From assembly GCF_048388525.1 (NCBI RefSeq), contig NZ_DBGCTQ010000092.1, positions 1 to 64,000 on the forward strand: DNA of 64,000 bases, written 5' to 3'. Source of the stretch: BQOK01 sp048388525 (lineage in GTDB: Bacteria; Bacillota; Clostridia; Oscillospirales; Ruminococcaceae). A program made the position numbers and the translations under genes. Shown one piece after another: positions 50,669-59,420 of this stretch. The notes under the pieces were generated by a model. It was not told where the DNA came from. It ran no database searches and saw only the letters and a program-made list of their open reading frames with translations. Positions within the stretch are counted from its first letter, which is position 1. Every line of letters starts with the position of its first letter.

Positions 50669-51418
50669 ATGGCGAAGATCGAAGAAGTGCAGCAGTTTTT
50701 GCAGCAGCTTGCCCCGGCAGGCCTTGCCGCCCCCTGGGACAACGTGGGGGTATTGGTGGACTGCGCGGCCGACGTGACCAGCATCCTGGTCTCGCTGGAC
50801 ATCACCGACGAGGTGGTGGCCGAGGCCGAGATCCAGGGCTGCCAGCTGATCGTGGCGCACCACCCGGTGATCTTTAAGCCCATGAGCCGCATCGGCCGGG
50901 GCGACGTGCCCTTCCGCATGATCAAGAAGAATATTTCCGCCCTGTGCGCCCACACCAACCTGGACGCGGCCGAGGGCGGCGTGAACGACATCCTGTGCAA
51001 ACTGTTCGGCGTGGGTTCCGCGCGCCCCTTTGGCGAGGGGGATCTGGGCCGGGTGGGGCAGGTGCGCACCACCGGCGCGGCGCAGCTGGCGGCCCAGTGC
51101 AAGGCGACCCTGAACGCCCCCAGCGTAAAGCTGGTGGATACCGGCCGGCCCATCTCCACCCTGGCGGTGGTGGGCGGCAGCGGCGGTGATATGCTGGCCG
51201 CGGCGGCGGCCGCGGGGGCCGACGCGCTGCTGACCGGCGAGGCGAAGCACCACGACGCGCTGGAGGCAAAGCGCCTGGGCGTGAGCCTGATCGCCGCCGG
51301 GCACTACTCGACGGAATTCCCCATTGTACCGGTGCTGGCCGACAAGCTGGCCAAGCGCTTTAACGGCGTGCGGGTGCTGTGCAGCCGCCGCAACAAGGAG
51401 CCCTTTACCTATCTGTAA
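50669..51418 (+). CDS. Nif3-like dinuclear metal centre hexameric protein
   Basis: 249 residues, the short form without the PII-like insert. Metal-binding features are VAHHPVIFKPMSRI, ALCAHTNLDAAEGGVN, ALLTGEAKHHDALEAKRLGV and AAGHYSTEFPIVP with conserved His/Asp/Glu. PWDNVGVLVD is the family's N-terminal signature. Some members have GTP cyclohydrolase 1 type 2-like structure; biochemical role unsettled. ATG 50669 follows GAGGAGAG. Confidence 0.93.
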   Translation: MAKIEEVQQFLQQLAPAGLAAPWDNVGVLVDCAADVTSILVSLDITDEVVAEAEIQGCQLIVAHHPVIFKPMSRIGRGDVPFRMIKKNISALCAHTNLDAAEGGVNDILCKLFGVGSARPFGEGDLGRVGQVRTTGAAQLAAQCKATLNAPSVKLVDTGRPISTLAVVGGSGGDMLAAAAAAGADALLTGEAKHHDALEAKRLGVSLIAAGHYSTEFPIVPVLADKLAKRFNGVRVLCSRRNKEPFTYL

Positions 51419-51433
51419 ACAGGAGCGTGCCCT

Positions 51434-52069
51434 ATGCTGCGTCACAAAAAGGAAGATCAGCTTGGCTACAACCGAGAGATGTTCGGCGAACCTGCGCCGG
51501 GGCGGGGAGAGGAAGCCGCGCCGCTGCCCGGAGTGCCGGAGAGCGATCTGCTGGAGCGGCAGCTGGGGCCCGGCGAGACCGTGATCTGGCGGGGCAAACC
51601 GCAAAAGCTGCACCCGGCGGGCGGCGCCTTTGGCAGGCTGTTCGGCTGGGTCTGGCTGGGATTTGCCTGCTTTTGGGAGCTGATCGCCCTCACCGTGCTG
51701 CTGCGCACCGGGATTGTGGGCCTGCTGTTCCCACTGTTTGGGATCCCCTTTGTCCTGATTGGCCTGAAGCTGGTGTTTCCGAATCTGCTTGGCAAACGGC
51801 GCCTTGCCGGTACGGTGTATGCCGTGACCAACCGGCGGGTGCTGGTCGTTACCGAGAGCCGGGTGACCGCTTGGCCTGTGAGCAGCATTGAGGGTGTGGA
51901 GAAGCGCTACTACAGCGACGGCACCGGTGATCTGGTGCTGGACGGCGGCCAGACCCGCACCACCTGGAACGACGGGCACGCCCACACCCGCAGCGTGACG
52001 CTGGACCTTTTGGGCCTGGCGGACGTGGACGCCGCCGAGGCCGCGCTGCGCAGCCAGCTGATGGTTTGA
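51434..52069 (+). CDS. Bacterial PH-domain membrane protein
   Basis: 211 residues. Acidic/proline N-terminus, two transmembrane helices (about residues 72-92 and 94-112), then a PH-like beta domain (GTVYAVTNRRVLVVTESRVT, AWPVSSIEGVEKRYYSDGTG) as in YdbS/YdbT-type DUF304 proteins. Function unknown. GGAG lies ahead of ATG 51434; it probably shares the transcript with the Nif3 gene. Confidence 0.8.
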   Translation: MLRHKKEDQLGYNREMFGEPAPGRGEEAAPLPGVPESDLLERQLGPGETVIWRGKPQKLHPAGGAFGRLFGWVWLGFACFWELIALTVLLRTGIVGLLFPLFGIPFVLIGLKLVFPNLLGKRRLAGTVYAVTNRRVLVVTESRVTAWPVSSIEGVEKRYYSDGTGDLVLDGGQTRTTWNDGHAHTRSVTLDLLGLADVDAAEAALRSQLMV

Positions 52070-52076
52070 TCGCTTT

Positions 52077-52110
52077 GCGCCGTGCCCTTTGTTTCGGCAC
52101 GGCGCTTTTT
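52077..52110 (+). terminator. Terminator after the PH-domain gene
   Basis: GCGCCGTGCC/GGCACGGCGC stem, 9-nt loop, five T. Confidence 0.92.
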
Positions 52111-52173
52111 GTATTTTGCTGCCGGGGGGGCCGGCGGCCTGTTATACCTTATTATATAGAGAGGTGATCGTTT

Positions 52174-53913
52174 ATGGCGCTGGACGCCGCGCTTTTGGAC
52201 CTGTGTGCCCGGGAACTCAAGGCCGCCCTGCGGGACTGCCGGATCGACAAGATCTTTGAGCCGACCCGCGACGAGGTGGTGCTTACCCTGCGCACCCGGA
52301 CCGACACCCACCGGCTGCTGCTGTCGGCCCGCAGCGGGTCGGCCCGGGCCTGCCTGACCGGCGAGAGCTTTGAAAACCCCCAAACGCCGCCCAGCTTCTG
52401 CATGCTGCTGCGCAAGCACCTCACCGGGGGCCGCCTGATGGACCTGTGGGTGGAGCCGGGCGACCGGCTGCTGTTTTTTCGGTTTCAGTGCACCAATGAG
52501 ATGGGGGATCTGGTGCAGAATGTGCTGGCGGTGGAACTGATGGGCCGGTATTCCAACCTGGTGCTCACCCGGGAGGGGCGAATTGTGGACGCGCTGAAAC
52601 GGGTGGATTTTGAGGACTCGGAGATCCGCCAGCTGCTGCCGGGCCTGGCCTATACTCTGCCGCCAAAGCCCGCGAAGCCCGACTTCTTTTCGGTGAGCGC
52701 CGAGGAGCTGGCGGCGGCGGCCTGCCAAAAGGACCTGCCCGTGGCCGACGCGCTGATGCGCAGCTGCGCCGGGGTGGGGCCGGTGGTTTGCCGCGAGGCG
52801 GCCTACCGGGCATTGGGAGAAGGCGCGCACCTGGCCGACGCGCTGAGCGAAGGCCAGCGGGAGGCACTGATCGCGGCGCTGCGGGCCATCCGGGCCGATT
52901 ACGAGGCCGGCGGCCGGCCCTGCCTTGCGGCGGATGACACCGGCCGCCCGGTGGAGTTCAGCTTTACCCCCCTGACCCAGTACGGGCAGGAGCGGCTGCA
53001 CAGCTTCGATTCTTTCAGCGGCATGCTGGAGGCTTACTATTGCCAGAAGGACCGGGCAGAACGGCTGCGGCAAAAAAGCAAGGATCTGCAGAAAACCGTG
53101 AAAAACCTGCACGAGCGCGCCATCCGCAAGCAGGCCGCCCGCAAAGAAGAACTGGCCCAAAGCGGCAGAGCAGATCAGCTGCGCCTGTGCGGGGAGCTGC
53201 TGCAGGCAAACCTGTGGGCGGTGGAAAAGGGCGCGCGCAGCGTTACCGTGACCAATTATTACGACGGCCAGCCCCTGGAGATCCGGCTGGACCCGCGGCT
53301 GCCTGCCAATGCCAACGCCCAGAAATACTTTAAGGAGTACAAGAAAAAGCAGACCGCCGCAAAGATGCTGGTAAAGCTGCTGGAGCAGGGCGAGCAGGAG
53401 ATCGAGTACCTGGCCACCGTGCTGTACGAGGTGGAATCGGCGCCGGGCGAGCAGGCGCTGGGCGAGATCCGGGCCGAGCTCAAGAGCCAGGGATACCTGA
53501 AATACTATAAGCTGCGGGACAAAAAGCAAAAGCCCGCCGATTTTTACCGCTACCGCTCCACCGAAGGTTTTTTGATTCTGGTGGGCCGCAACAACCTGCA
53601 AAACGAAAAGCTCACCCTGCATACCGCGCGGGGCAGGGATTTGTGGTTTCATGTGAAGAACGCCCCCGGCAGCCACACGGTGGTGATGAGCGAGGGAAAG
53701 GAAATCCCGCTGGCCACCCGGAACGAGGCGGCGCAGCTGGCGGTGCTGCATTCCAGCCTTGCGGGCGGGGTAAAGGTGCCGGTGGACTACACGATTGTGA
53801 AGAACATCCGCAAAACCGGCGATCTGAAACCCGGCATGGTTTTGTATGACAGCTACGAGACCGCTTACGTGACCCCGGAGGAGGGCCTGCAGGAAAAGCT
53901 GCGGCTCAAATAG
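52174..53913 (+). CDS. rqcH: NFACT ribosome-associated quality control protein RqcH
   Basis: 579 residues. RqcH binds the obstructed 50S subunit and recruits tRNA-Ala to add C-terminal alanine tails to stalled chains. N-terminal NFACT-N domain, two helix-hairpin-helix-like segments, a long coiled coil (about residues 280-430, KNLHERAIRKQAARKEELAQ) and a C-terminal NFACT-R domain with GRNNLQNEKLTLHTARGRDL, WFHVKNAPGSHTVV and VDYTIVKNIRK. AGAGAGGTGAT precedes ATG 52174. Confidence 0.92.
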   Translation: MALDAALLDLCARELKAALRDCRIDKIFEPTRDEVVLTLRTRTDTHRLLLSARSGSARACLTGESFENPQTPPSFCMLLRKHLTGGRLMDLWVEPGDRLLFFRFQCTNEMGDLVQNVLAVELMGRYSNLVLTREGRIVDALKRVDFEDSEIRQLLPGLAYTLPPKPAKPDFFSVSAEELAAAACQKDLPVADALMRSCAGVGPVVCREAAYRALGEGAHLADALSEGQREALIAALRAIRADYEAGGRPCLAADDTGRPVEFSFTPLTQYGQERLHSFDSFSGMLEAYYCQKDRAERLRQKSKDLQKTVKNLHERAIRKQAARKEELAQSGRADQLRLCGELLQANLWAVEKGARSVTVTNYYDGQPLEIRLDPRLPANANAQKYFKEYKKKQTAAKMLVKLLEQGEQEIEYLATVLYEVESAPGEQALGEIRAELKSQGYLKYYKLRDKKQKPADFYRYRSTEGFLILVGRNNLQNEKLTLHTARGRDLWFHVKNAPGSHTVVMSEGKEIPLATRNEAAQLAVLHSSLAGGVKVPVDYTIVKNIRKTGDLKPGMVLYDSYETAYVTPEEGLQEKLRLK

Positions 53914-53916
53914 CGG

Positions 53917-53946
53917 ATGACAAACCGCCCCTTTATCTGGTATACT
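53917..53946 (+). promoter_or_regulatory. Promoter of the zinc-ribbon/proline-rich membrane protein
   Basis: ATGACA (53917-53922), 18-nt spacer, TATACT (53941-53946). Confidence 0.6.
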
Positions 53947-53990
53947 GAAAAAAAGGGGAGAAAGCCGCCCCAAAAGAGGAGTGAACCAGT

Positions 53991-54587
53991 ATGTACTGTA
54001 AAAAATGCGGCGCGTACTTACCCGACGACGCCCTGGTGTGCACCGCCTGCGGCGCACCCGTGAGCGCCCCCGCCGCGCGGCCCGGGGAGGGGGCGGCTGT
54101 GCCGCCCGCCGCCCCGCCTGCGGCTGCCCCCGGCGACCCCTTTGCGGGCCACGCGCCGGCCCCGGCAGCGCCGCCGCTGCCCACTGCGCCCGAGGCAGCG
54201 CCGCCGCCCGCCCCGCAGCCCCAGGGCGCCGGACCGGCGTACCAGCAGCGGCCGGGCCCCGCGCCCGCCGGCCAGCCGCCGGTCTACCAGCAGGGCGCTT
54301 ACCCGCCGCAGGGCTACCAGGCGCCCGCCTATGCGCGCCACGCCTACGCGCCGCCGCCTCCAGAGGAGCCGGTGGGAACCGGGGAATGGGTGTGGACCAT
54401 CCTTGTGAGCGTGATCCCGCTGGTGGGGCTGGTTTTGCTGCTCGTCTGGGCGTTTGGGGGGAACACCAAGATCGGCAAGCGCAACTGGGCGCGGGCCATG
54501 CTGATTTTCAGTGCCGCAGCCGTGGCGTTTTACATCCTAGTGTTCATTATTGCGCTGGTGGGCGTGGGCACGGGATATTATTTCTGA
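53991..54587 (+). CDS. Zinc-ribbon protein with Pro/Ala/Gln-rich linker and two TM helices
   Basis: 198 residues. An N-terminal zinc ribbon (MYCKKCGAYLPDDALVCTAC, CxxC twice), a disordered Pro/Ala/Gln/Tyr linker of about 100 residues with PPVYQQGAYPPQGYQAPAYA-type repeats, then two hydrophobic helices (about 132-155 and 170-195). The layout is common in Gram-positive zinc_ribbon_2 membrane proteins of unknown function. GAGGAG lies upstream of ATG 53991. Confidence 0.8.
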   Translation: MYCKKCGAYLPDDALVCTACGAPVSAPAARPGEGAAVPPAAPPAAAPGDPFAGHAPAPAAPPLPTAPEAAPPPAPQPQGAGPAYQQRPGPAPAGQPPVYQQGAYPPQGYQAPAYARHAYAPPPPEEPVGTGEWVWTILVSVIPLVGLVLLLVWAFGGNTKIGKRNWARAMLIFSAAAVAFYILVFIIALVGVGTGYYF

Positions 54588-54728
54588 AAAAAACACGGAC
54601 GCTGCCCCTTCCGGCCAGGGCCGGAGGGGGCGTTTGGCGCCTTGCGGCGCTGAAAAATCAGCGGACGGCGCTTTTGAGCAAAACAGAGAAAAGTGCCAAA
54701 AAAATTCTAACTTTTTTACAAAAAAGCC
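54588..54728. other. Gap before the S10 promoter
   Basis: Contains a CCCCTTCCGGC/GCCGGAGGGG hairpin (54605-54627) without a T run, then AT-rich sequence leading to the S10 operon promoter. No gene seen. Confidence 0.5.
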
Positions 54729-54757
54729 TTGCAACGCCCGGGCCTGTGTGTTACAAT
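54729..54757 (+). promoter_or_regulatory. Promoter of the S10-spc operon
   Basis: TTGCAA (54729-54734), 17-nt spacer, TACAAT (54752-54757), in an AT-rich upstream setting that could serve as an UP element. Confidence 0.8.
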
Positions 54758-54763
54758 AGCACT

Positions 54764-55083
54764 TGGCTGCAAATGGCTTGTGTAGCAAGCTGCGCAAGCC
54801 GCGATATGCGTTGATGCGGGAGGTTGCCGTAGTAATACGGGTTTTTCCGCGGAGTATGTCCGATCTAGAACCGGGCGAAAGAATTACTGAGAGCAAAGGG
54901 ATACGTACTCTGTCGCATTCCGCGCGGCGTACCAATGTCCAACTTAATTTGCCACAGGTCTGTCCGGGGGAACTGCGGATGCGGTTCACCGGATTTTCTC
55001 GTGCCAAATTGTGAAACACCCGGCGCTGTGTTCAGTAATTTGTCGGCTCGCCTAGGCACCAAAAAATATAGGAGGCGAACAAA
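54764..55083 (+). ncRNA. Structured leader of the S10 operon
   Basis: About 320 nt of leader before rpsJ. Hairpins seen by eye: GGCTTG...CAAGCC (54775-54800, with inner GTAGC/GCTGC); GCGGGA/TTCCGC (54816-54850) enclosing CCGTA-GTAA-TACGG (54827-54840); GAACTGC-GGAT-GCGGTTC (54970-54987), a 7-bp stem with a tetraloop. The length and stems suggest ribosomal-protein autoregulation, as L4 does for S10 leaders in other bacteria. A 66-codon frame (54814-55014) also runs through it. Confidence 0.6.
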
Positions 55084-55395
55084 ATGGCAGTCAAGGAAAA
55101 AATCAGGATTCGTTTGCAGAGCTACGATCATCAGCTGGTCGACGCCGCTGCGGAGAAGATCGTGGAGACCGCGAAGCGCACCGGCGCCCGCGTGTCCGGC
55201 CCCATTCCTCTCCCCACCGACAAGGAAGTGGTGACCATCCTGCGCGCTGTTCACAAGTATAAGGACAGCCGCGAACAGTTTGAGAACCGTACCCACAAGC
55301 GCCTGATCGACATCCTGAAGCCGTCGAACAAGACGGTCGAGGCTCTTACGAGCCTGCAGCTCCCCGCCGGCGTAGACATCGAGATCAAACTGTAA
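55084..55395 (+). CDS. rpsJ: 30S ribosomal protein S10
   Basis: 103 residues, full length. KIRIRLQSYDHQLVDAAAEK and RTHKRLIDILKPSNKTVEAL are the family signatures. S10 is in the 30S head and is the NusE antitermination factor. First gene of the operon; SD AGGAGG 55070-55075. Confidence 0.99.
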   Translation: MAVKEKIRIRLQSYDHQLVDAAAEKIVETAKRTGARVSGPIPLPTDKEVVTILRAVHKYKDSREQFENRTHKRLIDILKPSNKTVEALTSLQLPAGVDIEIKL

Positions 55396-55417
55396 CCCCA
55401 CCTTTTAAATCAGTAAG

Positions 55418-55435
55418 GGCGGCCCCCGAGCCGCC
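55418..55435 (+). other. Hairpin in the rpsJ-rplC gap
   Basis: GGCGGC/GCCGCC stem with a 6-nt loop. The 157-nt gap also contains GTTGGCG...CGTCAAC, so this unusually long intergenic stretch is structured. Possibly a processing or attenuation site. Confidence 0.4.
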
Positions 55436-55552
55436 AACTGCTGAGGGAGTTTGCAGAACCGATCCCGCTGCCGAAAGCTGCGGAGAGGTCATGTTGGCGC
55501 TGTAAAGTTACTCGCGGCGTCAACCAATAACCTTTTACAGGAGGAAAGAAAA

Positions 55553-56185
55553 ATGCAAAAAGGTATCATCGGCAAAAAGCTCGGTATGACCCAGCTGTTT
55601 GATGAAAACGGCAAAGTCGTGCCCGTGACCGTGATCGAGGCCGGACCCTGCACCGTGGTGCAGAAGAAGACCCTCGAGAGCGACGGCTACCAGGCCGTGC
55701 AGCTGGGCTATGGCGACATTGCGGCCAAGAAGGTCACAAAGCCTCTCAAGGGGCACTTCGACAAGGCCGACGTCGCCCCCAAGCGCACCCTGCGGGAGTT
55801 TCGCCTGGCCGACATCAGCGCCCTGAATGTGGGCGACATCCTGAAGGCCGACGTTTTCGCCACCGGCGAGCACATCGACGTGGTGGGTGTGAGCAAGGGC
55901 AAGGGTTACGCCGGCACCATCAAGCGCTGGAACGGCCATCGCCTGCGCGAATCGCACGGCACCGGCCCCGTTTCCCGTCACGCCGGCTCCATGGGCTCCT
56001 GCTCCACGCCGAGCCGCGTGTTCAAAGGCAAAAAGCTGCCCGGTCACCTGGGCGCTGAGCGGGTCACCATTCAGAACCTGACCGTCGTCAAGGTCGACCC
56101 CGAGAACAATCTGATCGCCATCAAAGGCGCGGTCCCCGGCCCCAAGGGCGCCGTGGTCTGCATCAGCGATAGCGTGAAGGCGTAA
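55553..56185 (+). CDS. rplC: 50S ribosomal protein L3
   Basis: 210 residues. GIIGKKLGMTQLFDENGKVV and the GHRLRESHGTGPVSRHAGSM extension that reaches toward the peptidyl transferase centre. ATG 55553 has AGGAGG 55540-55545; in-frame upstream codons lie in the structured gap. Confidence 0.98.
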   Translation: MQKGIIGKKLGMTQLFDENGKVVPVTVIEAGPCTVVQKKTLESDGYQAVQLGYGDIAAKKVTKPLKGHFDKADVAPKRTLREFRLADISALNVGDILKADVFATGEHIDVVGVSKGKGYAGTIKRWNGHRLRESHGTGPVSRHAGSMGSCSTPSRVFKGKKLPGHLGAERVTIQNLTVVKVDPENNLIAIKGAVPGPKGAVVCISDSVKA

Positions 56186-56199
56186 GGAGGGAAAGCACA

Positions 56200-56823
56200 A
56201 TGGCACAATTTGACGTTTTGGATATGAACGGCAAGAAAGTTTCCACCGTAGAGCTTTCCGACGCCGTATTCGGTATCACCCCCAACGAGAAGGCCGTCCA
56301 CGCCGCTGTGGTGAACTTCCTGGCCAACCAGCGCCAGGGCACCCAGAGCACCAAGACCCGCAGCGAGGTTTCCGGCGGCGGCCGCAAGCCCTGGCGCCAG
56401 AAGGGCACCGGCCATGCACGGCAGGGTTCCACCCGCGCCCCCCAGTGGACGCACGGCGGCGTTGCGCTGGGTCCCAAGCCCCGCGACTACAGCTACCGGC
56501 TGAACCGCAAGGTCAAGCGCCTGGCTATCCTGAGCGCCATCAGCGCCAAGGCCGCCGCGGGCGACATGATCCTGATCGACAGCCTGGCCGTGGCCGAGTA
56601 CAAGACCAAAGCCGTGATCGGCATGCTGGCCGCCGTGGGCGCCGGCAAAAAGAACCTGATCGTCACCCCTGAGGTGGAGGCAAAGCTTGTGAAGAGCGCC
56701 GCCAACATCCCCGGCGTGGCCACCACCGTTGCCACCAGCGTGAACACCTACGACGTGGTAAACGCCGACAAGTTCATCCTGAGCGTGGACGCGGCCAAGA
56801 AACTTGAGGAGGTTCTGGGCTAA
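56200..56823 (+). CDS. rplD: 50S ribosomal protein L4
   Basis: 207 residues. The extended loop TRSEVSGGGRKPWRQKGTGH, ARQGSTRAPQWTHGG that lines the exit tunnel is intact. L4 is the usual autoregulator of S10 operons. Stop overlaps the rplW ATG by one base. Confidence 0.98.
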   Translation: MAQFDVLDMNGKKVSTVELSDAVFGITPNEKAVHAAVVNFLANQRQGTQSTKTRSEVSGGGRKPWRQKGTGHARQGSTRAPQWTHGGVALGPKPRDYSYRLNRKVKRLAILSAISAKAAAGDMILIDSLAVAEYKTKAVIGMLAAVGAGKKNLIVTPEVEAKLVKSAANIPGVATTVATSVNTYDVVNADKFILSVDAAKKLEEVLG

Positions 56824-57116
56824 TGAAAACTGCACAAGACATCATTCTGGCTCCTGTCATTACCGAGAACTCTATGACGGGCGTGGCGAACAAGAAGTAC
56901 ACCTTCAAGGTCGCCACCGACGCCAACAAGGTGGAGATCGCCAAAGCCGTCGAAAAGCTGTTCGGCGTGCAGGTTGCGAAGGTTAACACCATCAGCGTGC
57001 GCGGCCGTTATCGCCGCCAGGGCATGCACGGCGGCTACACCGCCGCCGCGAAGAAGGCCATTGTTACCCTGAAAGAGGGCAGCAAGGGCATCGACTTCTT
57101 CGAGAGCATGGTCTAA
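56823..57116 (+). CDS. rplW: 50S ribosomal protein L23
   Basis: 97 residues. DIILAPVITENSM, NKKYTFKVATDANKVEIAKA and the loop RYRRQGMHGG. L23 sits at the tunnel exit and docks SRP and trigger factor. Confidence 0.98.
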   Translation: MKTAQDIILAPVITENSMTGVANKKYTFKVATDANKVEIAKAVEKLFGVQVAKVNTISVRGRYRRQGMHGGYTAAAKKAIVTLKEGSKGIDFFESMV

Positions 57117-57154
57117 GCTGCTTTTTGCAGCTCCTTAGGGCCTGAGCAAGGCCC
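57116..57154 (+). other. Hairpins in the rplW-rplB gap
   Basis: AGCTGC-TTTTT-GCAGCT (57116-57132) and GGGCC/GGCCC (57138-57154), followed by GGGG-ATATGA-CCCC. Three small stems in a 93-nt gap in an otherwise tight operon. Confidence 0.45.
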
Positions 57155-57209
57155 GCGTATGGGGATATGACCCCGATAACAATTCATAAGTAAAAAAGGA
57201 GATCCGACA

Positions 57210-58040
57210 ATGGCGATCAAAAAGTATAAGCCGACTACCCCGGGCCGCCGCGGTATGACTGTGACCGATTACAGCCAGCTTTCCAAGGTCGAGCCCGAGC
57301 GCAGCCTGCTGGAGCCTATGAAAAAGGCCGCCGGCCGCAACAACACCGGCCGCATCACCGTCCGCCATCACGGCGGCGGTAACCGCACCAAATACCGTGT
57401 GATCGACTTCAAACGCAACAAGTTTGACGTTCCCGCCACGGTAAAAACCCTGGAGTACGATCCCAACCGCTCCGCTCACATCGCCCTGATCCAGTACGAG
57501 GACGGCGAGAAGCGCTACATCCTGGCCGCCGAAGGCATGAAGGTGGGCGACGTCATCATGGCGGGCCCCAATGCCGACATCAAGCCCGGCAACGCGCTGC
57601 CCTTTGCCAACATCCCCGTGGGCACCATCATCCACAACGTTGAGCTGTATCCCGGCAAGGGCGGCCAGCTGGTGCGCAGCGCCGGCAACCAGGCTCAGCT
57701 GATGGCAAAAGAGAACGGCTACGCCCTGGTTCGCCTGCCCTCCGGCGAGATGCGCAACATCCCCCTGAACTGCATCGCCACCGTGGGCCAGGTGGGCAAC
57801 GTGGATCACGAGAACGTGAACCTGGGCAAGGCCGGCCGCAGGCGCCACATGGGCTGGCGGCCCGCTGTGCGCGGCTCTGTGATGAACCCCTGCGATCACC
57901 CCCACGGCGGTGGTGAAGGCAAGAGCCCCGTGGGCCGTCCCGGCCCTGTTACCCCCTGGGGCAAGCCTACCATGGGTTACAAGACCCGCAAACACCACAA
58001 CCGCTCTGACAAGTTCATTGTCAAGCGCGCCAAAGGTTAA
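57210..58040 (+). CDS. rplB: 50S ribosomal protein L2
   Basis: 276 residues. KKYKPTTPGRRGMTVTDYSQ, NNTGRITVRHHGGGNRTKYR and the C-terminal MNPCDHPHGGGEGKSPVGRP with the conserved His at the peptidyl transferase centre. Confidence 0.99.
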   Translation: MAIKKYKPTTPGRRGMTVTDYSQLSKVEPERSLLEPMKKAAGRNNTGRITVRHHGGGNRTKYRVIDFKRNKFDVPATVKTLEYDPNRSAHIALIQYEDGEKRYILAAEGMKVGDVIMAGPNADIKPGNALPFANIPVGTIIHNVELYPGKGGQLVRSAGNQAQLMAKENGYALVRLPSGEMRNIPLNCIATVGQVGNVDHENVNLGKAGRRRHMGWRPAVRGSVMNPCDHPHGGGEGKSPVGRPGPVTPWGKPTMGYKTRKHHNRSDKFIVKRAKG

Positions 58041-58055
58041 GAGAGGAGAACGAAC

Positions 58056-58328
58056 ATGGGTAGAAGTGTTAAGAAGGGACCGTACGTCCTGCCTGTTCTG
58101 CTGAAGCGCGTGCAGGAAATGAACGCCGCCGGCGAGAAGCGCGTGCTGAAAACCTGGAGCCGCTCCTCCACGATTTTCCCCGACTTTGTGGGCCACACCT
58201 TCGCCGTGCACGACGGCCGCAAGCATGTGCCCGTTTACGTCACCGAAGATATGGTCGGTCACAAGCTGGGCGAGTTCGCCCCGACCCGTACCTTCAAGGG
58301 CCATGCCGGCTCCAAGACCGGCAGGTAA
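58056..58328 (+). CDS. rpsS: 30S ribosomal protein S19
   Basis: 90 residues. RSVKKGPYVLPVLLKRVQEM, TWSRSSTIFPDFVGHTFAVH and KLGEFAPTRTF. Full length. Confidence 0.99.
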   Translation: MGRSVKKGPYVLPVLLKRVQEMNAAGEKRVLKTWSRSSTIFPDFVGHTFAVHDGRKHVPVYVTEDMVGHKLGEFAPTRTFKGHAGSKTGR

Positions 58329-58348
58329 GGATAAGGAGGAGTAAAGCA

Positions 58349-58684
58349 ATGGAAGCTAGGGCACATCTTCGATACGCCCGCATCAGCCCCCGCAAGGTTT
58401 CGGTTGTGCTGGACCTGATCCGCAACCAGCCTTTGGACAAGGCGCTGGCGATCCTGCAGTACACCCCGAAGGCCGCTTGCGAGCCCCTTCTGAAACTGGT
58501 GAAATCTGCTGCCGCAAATGCGGAAAACAACCACAACATGGACAAGAACAGCCTGTACGTGGCCGAGTGCTTCGTTACCCCCGGCCCCACCCTGAAGCGC
58601 ATTCGTCCCCGCGCTCAGGGCCGCGCGTTCCGGGTGCTCAAGCGCACCAGCCATGTGACCGTGGTTCTGAAAGAGAAAGAGTAA
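58349..58684 (+). CDS. rplV: 50S ribosomal protein L22
   Basis: 111 residues. ARAHLRYARISPRKVSVVLD, NPDK-type core replaced by normal AENNHNMDKNSLYVAECFV, and the hairpin PTLKRIRPRAQGRAF that lines the exit tunnel. Confidence 0.99.
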   Translation: MEARAHLRYARISPRKVSVVLDLIRNQPLDKALAILQYTPKAACEPLLKLVKSAAANAENNHNMDKNSLYVAECFVTPGPTLKRIRPRAQGRAFRVLKRTSHVTVVLKEKE

Positions 58685-58697
58685 GGAGGTAAACACA

Positions 58698-59420
58698 ATG
58701 GGCCAGAAAGTGAATCCCCACGGCATTCGCGTGGGCGTCATCAAAGATTGGGACAGCCGCTGGTTTACTTCCAAAAAGGAATTCGGCGACACCCTGGTTG
58801 AGGACTACAAGATCCGCAAGCAGCTGAAAAAGCAGCTGTTCGGCGCGGGCATCCCCAAGATCGAGATCGAGCGCACGGTGGACAGCCAGTCCGGAGCGCC
58901 CCGCCTCAAGGTGAGCATCTGGTGCGCAAAGCCCGGCATGGTCATTGGCAAGGGCGGCTCTGAGATCGTGAAGCTGCAGGACCAGCTCAAGAAAATGACC
59001 GGCAAGGACGTCAATGTGAACATCATTGAAGTGCGCAATATGGACACCAACGCCCAGCTCGTGGCCGAGAACATCGCCAGCCAGCTGGAGCGCCGCATCG
59101 GCTTCCGCCGCGCCATGAAACAGTGCATGGGCCGGGCAATGCAGCGCGGCGCCAAGGGCATCAAGACCCAGGTGTCCGGCCGTTTGGGCGGCGCGGATAT
59201 CGCCCGCACCGAGAGCTACCACGAGGGGACCATCCCCCTGCAGACCCTGCGCGCCGACATTGATTACGGCTTTGCAGAGGCCGCCACCACCTACGGCCGC
59301 ATCGGCGTAAAGGTGTGGATCTACAAGGGCGAAGTGCTGAAGGGCTCCAAGCCCGCCGCGGAAAGGGAGAACACCAGCAATAACTTCCGCCGCGACCGCA
59401 AGGAAGGAGGCAACCGGTAA
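58698..59420 (+). CDS. rpsC: 30S ribosomal protein S3
   Basis: 240 residues. GQKVNPHGIRVGVIKDWDSR, KH domain with KPGMVIGKGGSEIVKLQDQL, and the C-terminal GVKVWIYKGEVL. Shares its last base with the rplP ATG. Confidence 0.99.
   Translation: MGQKVNPHGIRVGVIKDWDSRWFTSKKEFGDTLVEDYKIRKQLKKQLFGAGIPKIEIERTVDSQSGAPRLKVSIWCAKPGMVIGKGGSEIVKLQDQLKKMTGKDVNVNIIEVRNMDTNAQLVAENIASQLERRIGFRRAMKQCMGRAMQRGAKGIKTQVSGRLGGADIARTESYHEGTIPLQTLRADIDYGFAEAATTYGRIGVKVWIYKGEVLKGSKPAAERENTSNNFRRDRKEGGNR

Noticed and set aside
54814..55014. 66-codon frame in the S10 leader as a normal gene
   Set aside because: It runs through the hairpins, has a weak SD, and no recognised domain; reported only as part of the leader finding.
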